Shown: positions 58,783 through 64,000 of the stretch, in pieces
Layout of the letters: each line of letters starts with the position of its first letter
Position numbering within the stretch: the first letter of the stretch is position 1
Origin: Arthrobacter sp. efr-133-TYG-118
GTDB lineage: Bacteria > Actinomycetota > Actinomycetes > Actinomycetales > Micrococcaceae
Direction: 5' to 3'
Assembly (NCBI RefSeq): GCF_030209755.1
Contig: NZ_JARVRH010000035.1
Span: forward strand, 51,889 to 115,888
DNA length: 64,000 nucleotides
Program-made: the position numbers and the translations under genes
The notes under the pieces: model-generated
The model's database searches: none
What the model saw: the letters and a program-made list of their open reading frames with translations, nothing else
What the model was told of the DNA's origin: nothing

Positions 58783-59769
58783 ATGATCCAGACGTCTGCC
58801 AGGCTGCTGCAATTGCTGTCCTTGCTGCAGGTCCGGCGCGAATGGACCGGCCCGGCATTGGCCACCCGGATGGGTGTCACCGAGCGCACCGTCCGCCGCG
58901 ATATCGACAAGCTCCGGAACCTTGGCTACCCCATCCATGCCTCGCCGGGCATAGCCGGCGGCTACCAACTGGGCGCCGGGGCGCAGCTCCCGCCGTTGCT
59001 GCTCGACGACAATGAAGCACTCGCGGTCGCCTTGGGGCTGAACTCAGTGGCAGCAGGTCCCGTAGCAGGGATCGGCGAAGCATCGGTTCGCGCCCTTGCC
59101 AAGCTCGAGCAGGTGCTGCCTGCACGTCTACGCCCGAAGTTCGCGATGCTCAAGGCCGCTGTCACCACACTGCCCAGCAACGCGGCGTCGGTAGACCCGC
59201 AGCAGCTCACGGTGGTCTCGGCTGCGATTGCGGACAAGCGACAACTCAGTTTCGATTACGTCAAGGCCGACGGCGGGGCCGGCCGGCGCTTGGTGGAGCC
59301 ATACCGGCTGGTGGATACCGGGCGGCGCTGGTACCTGGTCGCTTGGGACGTGGACCGGGAAGACTGGCGCACGTTCCGCGCCGACCGCATCGCCTCACTT
59401 CCGGCCGAACGGAAAAAGTACGTGCCCCGCCCCTTGCCGGCCAAGGACCTCGCGGACTACGTCCAGCGCTCCGTGACCCGCTCGCCTTACCGCTACGACG
59501 TCGTCGTGCGCCTCCACGCCCCCATCGGCGAGGTGGCCGCCGTCGTCGGCCCGCAGCTCGCGAGCTTGAGCGACGACGGCGGGAACGCGACCCTGCTCCG
59601 TGCCGGCTGGGACAGCCTGGCGCAGCCGGCGGCGCACCTCGCAGCGCTCGATATGGACTTTGAGATCATCTCTCCGGAGGAATTCAAGGAGTACGCCCGC
59701 ACCATGGCCGGGCGATTGGAAAAGGCCGCAGGGAACCACGCAATGCAAGGCGACGCGCCGCCACAGTAG
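58783..59769 (+). CDS. WYL domain transcriptional regulator (YafY/DeoR-type HTH)
   Basis: The 328-residue protein has an N-terminal winged HTH (ARLLQLLSLLQVRREWTG..VTERTVRRDIDKLRNLGYPI) and a WYL ligand domain (RRLVEPYRLVDTGRRWYLVAWDVDREDWR in part) and a WCX-type C-terminal part. WYL proteins sense nucleic acids or nucleotides and are often tied to DNA damage or defence. It is 13 nt upstream of hrpA, in the same direction. Confidence 0.93.
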   Translation: MIQTSARLLQLLSLLQVRREWTGPALATRMGVTERTVRRDIDKLRNLGYPIHASPGIAGGYQLGAGAQLPPLLLDDNEALAVALGLNSVAAGPVAGIGEASVRALAKLEQVLPARLRPKFAMLKAAVTTLPSNAASVDPQQLTVVSAAIADKRQLSFDYVKADGGAGRRLVEPYRLVDTGRRWYLVAWDVDREDWRTFRADRIASLPAERKKYVPRPLPAKDLADYVQRSVTRSPYRYDVVVRLHAPIGEVAAVVGPQLASLSDDGGNATLLRAGWDSLAQPAAHLAALDMDFEIISPEEFKEYARTMAGRLEKAAGNHAMQGDAPPQ

Positions 59770-59782
59770 ACTGTCAGCAGCC

Positions 59783-62700
59783 ATGACACTTCATATTTCC
59801 TACCCCGCAGAGCTGCCCGTCTCCGAGCGCCGCGAGGACTTGATGGCGGCCATCGCCGCAAACCAGGTGACCATCATCGCCGGCGAAACCGGTTCCGGCA
59901 AGACCACCCAGATCCCCAAAATGTGCCTGGAACTCGGCCTCGGGGACAAGGGCCTGATCGGCCACACCCAGCCGCGCCGCCTTGCCGCGCGTACCGTTGC
60001 CGAACGCATCGCCTTCGAGATGGGCGTCGAGATCGGGCAGGAAGTGGGCTTCCAGGTCCGTTTCACCGGCGAAGTCAGCAGGGCCACCAAAATCAAGCTC
60101 ATGACCGACGGCATCCTGCTGGCCGAGATCCAGCGGGACAAGCTCCTGCGGAAGTACAGCGCCATCATCATCGACGAGGCACACGAGCGCAGCCTCAACA
60201 TCGACTTCATCCTGGGCTACCTCAAGCGGATCCTGCCGCAAAGGCCGGACCTGAAGGTCATCATCACCTCCGCGACCATCGACCCCCAGCGTTTCGCGAA
60301 GCATTTCGGCAGCGAAGAAGAACCCGCGCCGATCATCGAGGTCTCGGGCCGGACCTATCCGGTGGAAATCCGCTACCGGCCGCTGTCCCAGCCGGCCGGC
60401 GGTGCTTCCGGCGAGGATGAGGACGCTTCCGACGACGAGCTTGAGGAAGACCGCGACCCCCTCGACGCCGTGTGCGACGCCGTCGACGAACTCGCGCTTG
60501 AGGCTCCGGGAGACATCCTGGTGTTCTTCTCCGGCGAGCGCGAGATCCGCGACGCCGCGGAAGCCCTGAATGGCCGGATCCAAGCCAACCGCAGGCTGGC
60601 GGGCACGGAAGTCCTGCCATTGTTTGCCCGATTGAGCCTGCAGGAGCAGCACAGGGTCTTCAACCCGGGCGGCAAGCGGCGGATCATCCTGGCCACCAAC
60701 GTCGCGGAAACTTCGCTGACGGTGCCCGGCATCAAGTACGTCATCGACACCGGCACAGCCCGTATCTCGCGATACTCGCACCGCACCAAGGTGCAACGGC
60801 TGCCAATTGAACGTGTTTCGCAGGCATCGGCAAGCCAGCGTTCCGGCCGCTGCGGGCGTGTCTCCGAGGGTATTGCCATCCGGCTCTATTCCGAGGAAGA
60901 CTTCGAGTCCCGCCCCCCGTTCACTGATCCGGAGATCCTGAGGACCAACCTGGCTGCCGTCATCCTGCAGATGACGGCCATGGGCGTCGCGCGCGGCCCC
61001 AAAGACGTCGAGAACTTCCCCTTTGTTGAGCCGCCGGACTCCCGTGCCATCAACGACGGCGTCACCCTGCTGCGCGAACTCGGCGCCCTTAGCGCGGCGC
61101 GCACGGGCGACGGCGGCACTCCCCCAGCCATCGACGGCGGCAACGCGCGTACGAGCGGCGCAGAAAACCGGGGCGGCCTGACCGCCGTCGGGCAGAAGTT
61201 GGCCCAGCTCCCGGTCGACCCCCGGCTCGGCAGGATGATTGTGGAGGCCGGAAGGCGCGGCTGCGTGAAGGAAGTCATGATCCTGGCGGCGGCTTTGACC
61301 ATCCAGGATCCCCGAGAGCGTCCGAGCGATAAGCAGCAGCTTGCGGCGGAGAAGCACGCACGCTTCCGGGACGAGAACTCGGACTTCACCGGATTCCTGA
61401 ACCTGTGGAACTACATCCAGGAAAAGCAGCAGGAACTGTCCTCCACGCAGTTCCGCCGGCTGTGCAGGAACGAGTTCATCAACTACCTGCGCGTCCGCGA
61501 ATGGCAGGACCTCTTCCAGCAATTGCGCCAGCTCGCCAAGCCGCTGGGCATCGCTATCGACAACAAGCGCGAGGCCGACCCCGTAGGCAACAACGAGGGA
61601 ATCCACATCAGCCTGCTCTCGGGACTGCTGAGCCACATCGGCATGCTGGATGAACGCAAGCGAGAATACGCCGGAGCACGCGGCAGCCGGTTTGCCATCT
61701 TTCCGGGCTCGGCGTTGTTCAAGAAGTCGCCCGCTTTTGTGATGGCTGCGGAGTTGGTTGAAACAAGCCGCCTCTGGGCCCGGGTCGCGGCGAAGTTCGA
61801 TCCTTTGTGGGCCGAGCAGGTTGCACCGGATCTCGTGAAGCGTTCCTACAGCGAACCCCACTGGTCCACCCGGACGGGCTCGGTCATGGCGCACGAGAAG
61901 GTCATGCTCTACGGAGTTCCCATCATCCCGAACCGCCGCATCAACTACGGCAGGATCGACCCCGAGCTGTGCCGCGAACTCTTCATCCGGCATGCCCTCG
62001 TAGAAGGCGACTGGAAGACCCACCACAAATTCTTCCACCGCAACCGCGCATTGCTCCACGAAATCGAGGAACTCGAGACGCGGATGCGTCGCCGGGACAT
62101 CCTGGTGGACGACCATACGCTCTTCGAGTTCTACGACGCCAGAATCGGCAAGGACGTGGTCTCCGAACGCCACTTCGACAAATGGTGGAAGGAAGCCCGC
62201 CAGCAGGACCCAACCCTGCTCGACTTCGACCAATCGCTGCTCATCAGCGAGGACGCCGAGGCCTTGGACGATTCCGCCTACCCGAAAACCTGGCTGCACA
62301 AGGGCTTTGAGCTGCCCCTGAGCTACGAGTTCCATCCGGTGGCTCCCGGCTCGCCGCCCAATCCCTCGGACGGTGTCACAGCCGAGGTTCCCGTGCTGTT
62401 CCTCAACCAGCTCGACGACGCCGCCTTCCGATGGCAAATACCCGGCCAGCGGGTGGAGCTCGTCACGGCGCTGATCAAGTCGCTGCCCAAACACATCCGT
62501 AAGAACTTCGTGCCGGCCCCGGATGTGGCCCGGCAAGCGGCTGCTGCGTTGGAAACCGACTTCGATCCTGCATCAGACGATCTTGAGGCCTCGCTCGAGC
62601 TGGTGCTGCGCCGTATCCGGGGACACATCATCCCTCCGGGATCGTGGAATTGGGACGCCGTTCCGGCGCATCTGCGCGTCAGCTTCAAAGTTGTTGACAG

Positions 62701-63784
62701 CCGCGGCAAGGTGCTCGACGAAGGCAAGGACCTTGCCGCGCTCCAGGAGCAGCTGGCCCCGGCTACCCGCCGGGCCATCGCCGAATCCCTCGGGGCAACA
62801 CCCGCGACGACGGCACGCGCCAACGGTCCGAAGGGCGCCCCACGTGCAGGGGGGGCCGTATCCCCCGGTGGAAACGGCGCCGGCGGCGCGACCCCGCAGG
62901 CCGCCGGTTTCCTGTCCGAGCAATCCGGGCTCACCGCTTGGACTTTCGGAGCTATCGAACGCCAAGTGACGCGTACGGTGAAGGGGCACGATGTCACGGG
63001 TTTTCCCGCTCTCGTAGATGAGGGCAAGTCCGTTGCATTGCGCGTGTTCCAGAGCCGCGCAGAGCAGGAGTCGGCAATGCGAGGCGGCGTGATCCGGCTG
63101 CTCGCCCTACGGGTTCCCGCCCCGGACCGGTACGTCCTGGAACATTTGAACAACACGGAGAAATTGACGTTCAGCCAGAACCCCCATGGTTCGGTGAGCG
63201 CCTTGATCGCGGACTGCGTCCTGGCGGCCATCGACAAGCTGACTCCGGCCGAACTTCCTTGGGACAGGGCGGCGTTCGATGCCCTGTACGAGCTGGTCCG
63301 CGCGGAACTGATCGACACCGTCTTCACGGTGACCGCCGTCGTCGAACGCATCCTGGGGAGCACCCGGCGGATCGAGAAGCAACTCAAGGGCAGCACGAGC
63401 CTCGCCTTAATCAGTGCGCTCAACGATATGAAGAGCCAACTGGAGCAACTCGTGTTCCCCGGTTTTGTGGCACGGACGGGCTACGCCCAGCTGAGCCAGC
63501 TGCCGCGGTATCTGGCCGGAATCGAGAAGCGCCTCGAAAAGCTCCCAAACAACGTGCAGCGCGACGGGCTGAACATGTCGGTGGTGCAGGCGTTGGAGGA
63601 CGACTACGACGACGCCGCCTCCGCGCTGCTGCCCGGCCGACGGGCAGGAGCCGAGTTAACACGAGTGCGCTGGATGATCGAGGAACTCCGCGTGAGCCTC
63701 TTCGCCGTCGAGCTCGGCACGGCCTACTCGGTCTCGGAAAAGCGCATCCGGACGGTACTCAACCAGGCGCTGGCACCCGCGTAG
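59783..63784 (+). CDS. hrpA: ATP-dependent RNA helicase HrpA
   Basis: The 1333-residue DEAH-box helicase has Walker A GETGSGKT (34-41), DEAH (131-134), motif III SATIDP, motif VI QRSGRCGR, HA2 and OB domains, and the C-terminal DUF3418 region (TVFTVTAVVERILGS and ETRR-type ends). E. coli HrpA is similar in length and acts on stalled ribosomes and mRNA. A short acidic insertion (SGEDEDASDDELEED, about residues 210-225) separates the RecA lobes. ATG at 59783 has TAGACT 10 nt upstream, hinting at a very short leader. It may be cotranscribed with the WYL regulator. Confidence 0.97.
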   Translation: MTLHISYPAELPVSERREDLMAAIAANQVTIIAGETGSGKTTQIPKMCLELGLGDKGLIGHTQPRRLAARTVAERIAFEMGVEIGQEVGFQVRFTGEVSRATKIKLMTDGILLAEIQRDKLLRKYSAIIIDEAHERSLNIDFILGYLKRILPQRPDLKVIITSATIDPQRFAKHFGSEEEPAPIIEVSGRTYPVEIRYRPLSQPAGGASGEDEDASDDELEEDRDPLDAVCDAVDELALEAPGDILVFFSGEREIRDAAEALNGRIQANRRLAGTEVLPLFARLSLQEQHRVFNPGGKRRIILATNVAETSLTVPGIKYVIDTGTARISRYSHRTKVQRLPIERVSQASASQRSGRCGRVSEGIAIRLYSEEDFESRPPFTDPEILRTNLAAVILQMTAMGVARGPKDVENFPFVEPPDSRAINDGVTLLRELGALSAARTGDGGTPPAIDGGNARTSGAENRGGLTAVGQKLAQLPVDPRLGRMIVEAGRRGCVKEVMILAAALTIQDPRERPSDKQQLAAEKHARFRDENSDFTGFLNLWNYIQEKQQELSSTQFRRLCRNEFINYLRVREWQDLFQQLRQLAKPLGIAIDNKREADPVGNNEGIHISLLSGLLSHIGMLDERKREYAGARGSRFAIFPGSALFKKSPAFVMAAELVETSRLWARVAAKFDPLWAEQVAPDLVKRSYSEPHWSTRTGSVMAHEKVMLYGVPIIPNRRINYGRIDPELCRELFIRHALVEGDWKTHHKFFHRNRALLHEIEELETRMRRRDILVDDHTLFEFYDARIGKDVVSERHFDKWWKEARQQDPTLLDFDQSLLISEDAEALDDSAYPKTWLHKGFELPLSYEFHPVAPGSPPNPSDGVTAEVPVLFLNQLDDAAFRWQIPGQRVELVTALIKSLPKHIRKNFVPAPDVARQAAAALETDFDPASDDLEASLELVLRRIRGHIIPPGSWNWDAVPAHLRVSFKVVDSRGKVLDEGKDLAALQEQLAPATRRAIAESLGATPATTARANGPKGAPRAGGAVSPGGNGAGGATPQAAGFLSEQSGLTAWTFGAIERQVTRTVKGHDVTGFPALVDEGKSVALRVFQSRAEQESAMRGGVIRLLALRVPAPDRYVLEHLNNTEKLTFSQNPHGSVSALIADCVLAAIDKLTPAELPWDRAAFDALYELVRAELIDTVFTVTAVVERILGSTRRIEKQLKGSTSLALISALNDMKSQLEQLVFPGFVARTGYAQLSQLPRYLAGIEKRLEKLPNNVQRDGLNMSVVQALEDDYDDAASALLPGRRAGAELTRVRWMIEELRVSLFAVELGTAYSVSEKRIRTVLNQALAPA

Positions 63785-63826
63785 GCCCCGCGACGGGCGA
63801 AGACGTTTTCGGGCTTTCCCACCAAG

Positions 63827-63926
63827 GTGAGCGAGCGTTTGGGAAAAGGCCGACAAACGTGAGCGAGCGTCTGGCAAGACAAACGCCCGCTCACCTATCC
63901 ACCCCCAAACCCAAACGCTCGCTCAC
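63827..63926. repeat. Cluster of 17-bp motif, two direct and two inverted copies
   Basis: GTGAGCGAGCGTTTGGG occurs at 63827-63843 and, with two changes, at 63859-63875; its reverse complement CCCAAACGCTCGCTCAC is perfect at 63910-63926 and truncated/diverged at 63881-63894. The outer pair can form a 17-bp stem with a 66-nt loop. It lies 43 nt beyond the hrpA stop and could act as a hairpin or be a dispersed intergenic element. Confidence 0.9.
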
Positions 63927-64000
63927 TTATGGCGGTCATTCTGTCGGCGGATTCAAGTGGTCGTTGCAACACGTCCTTATGCTGCTGATTCTTCCAGAAT
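63927..64000. other. Right edge, no gene recognised
   Basis: The last 74 nt are less GC-rich than the rest and hold no supported ORF. I cannot tell whether they begin another gene or element outside the window. Confidence 0.4.

Noticed and set aside
59774..62536. Minus-strand 920-codon open frame
   Set aside because: Antisense to hrpA; the His/Val/Asp-rich composition mirrors the sense codons.
63941..64000. Possible insertion-sequence end at the right edge
   Set aside because: The base composition changes slightly, but there is no transposase or matching inverted repeat inside the window to support it.

Overview
The window is a gene-dense, high-GC bacterial chromosome segment from an actinobacterium, most likely Micrococcaceae (Arthrobacter or a close relative). 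This rests on GC-rich third codon positions, frequent GTG and TTG starts, a NucS-type mismatch endonuclease, a Rho with a long Arg/Gln-rich insertion, DUF2017, DUF2550 and DUF3039 genes, and a gene order matching the argS-to-murI region of other actinobacteria. In Mycobacterium tuberculosis the corresponding order is roughly Rv1292 to Rv1341, read here in reverse.

Layout. Positions 1-3.4 kb hold an exonuclease/BRCT protein cut by the window edge, a drug/sugar-efflux type MFS transporter and a DedA membrane protein. Positions 3.7-8.1 kb hold rdgB, rph, a metallo-beta-lactamase-fold hydrolase, murI, a DUF2017 gene and clpS, all on the minus strand. Positions 8.1-10.2 kb hold a 58-bp tandem duplication followed by pncB and a nicotinamidase (NAD salvage). 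Positions 10.2-13.4 kb hold a DEAD/DEAH helicase, a small membrane protein, DUF3039 and nagB. Positions 13.5-20 kb hold an ABC exporter pair, an Old Yellow Enzyme, a CnoX-like thioredoxin/TPR protein without its cysteines and a 603-residue membrane protein of unknown function. Positions 20.1-25.4 kb hold an AI-2E family permease, an alpha/beta hydrolase, a zinc-ribbon protein, nucS, nagA and a cold-shock gene with a structured leader.

Positions 25.4-29.7 kb hold an MprF-like protein paired with a membrane-anchored esterase, and DUF2550. Positions 29.7-37.8 kb carry the complete ATP synthase operon (two AtpI-like genes, then atpB, E, F, H, A, G, D, C) behind a near-consensus promoter. Positions 37.8-41.6 kb mix cell-envelope sugar genes (WecA/TagO, GT2, WecG/TagA) with the tRNA threonylcarbamoylation gene. 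prmC, prfA and rho follow. Positions 46.2-52.7 kb carry argS, lysA, hom, thrC and thrB as one overlapping run for lysine/threonine synthesis. Positions 53-55.8 kb hold a three-gene flavin redox operon: FMN-binding lipoprotein, ApbE flavin transferase, and an NqrB/RnfD-like membrane domain fused to a flavin reductase. The right end holds tRNA-Arg(CCG), an M4 protease with an emfourin-type inhibitor, a GlxA-type regulator, a WYL regulator, a full-length HrpA helicase and a cluster of 17-bp repeats.

Most of the window is conserved core genome. I see no prophage, transposase, CRISPR array or rRNA. The items most worth following are the flavin redox operon, the MprF/esterase pair, the unknown 603-residue protein, the protease/inhibitor pair, and a regular leaderless-gene pattern: at 13 genes a -10-like hexamer lies exactly 6 or 7 nt before the start codon.
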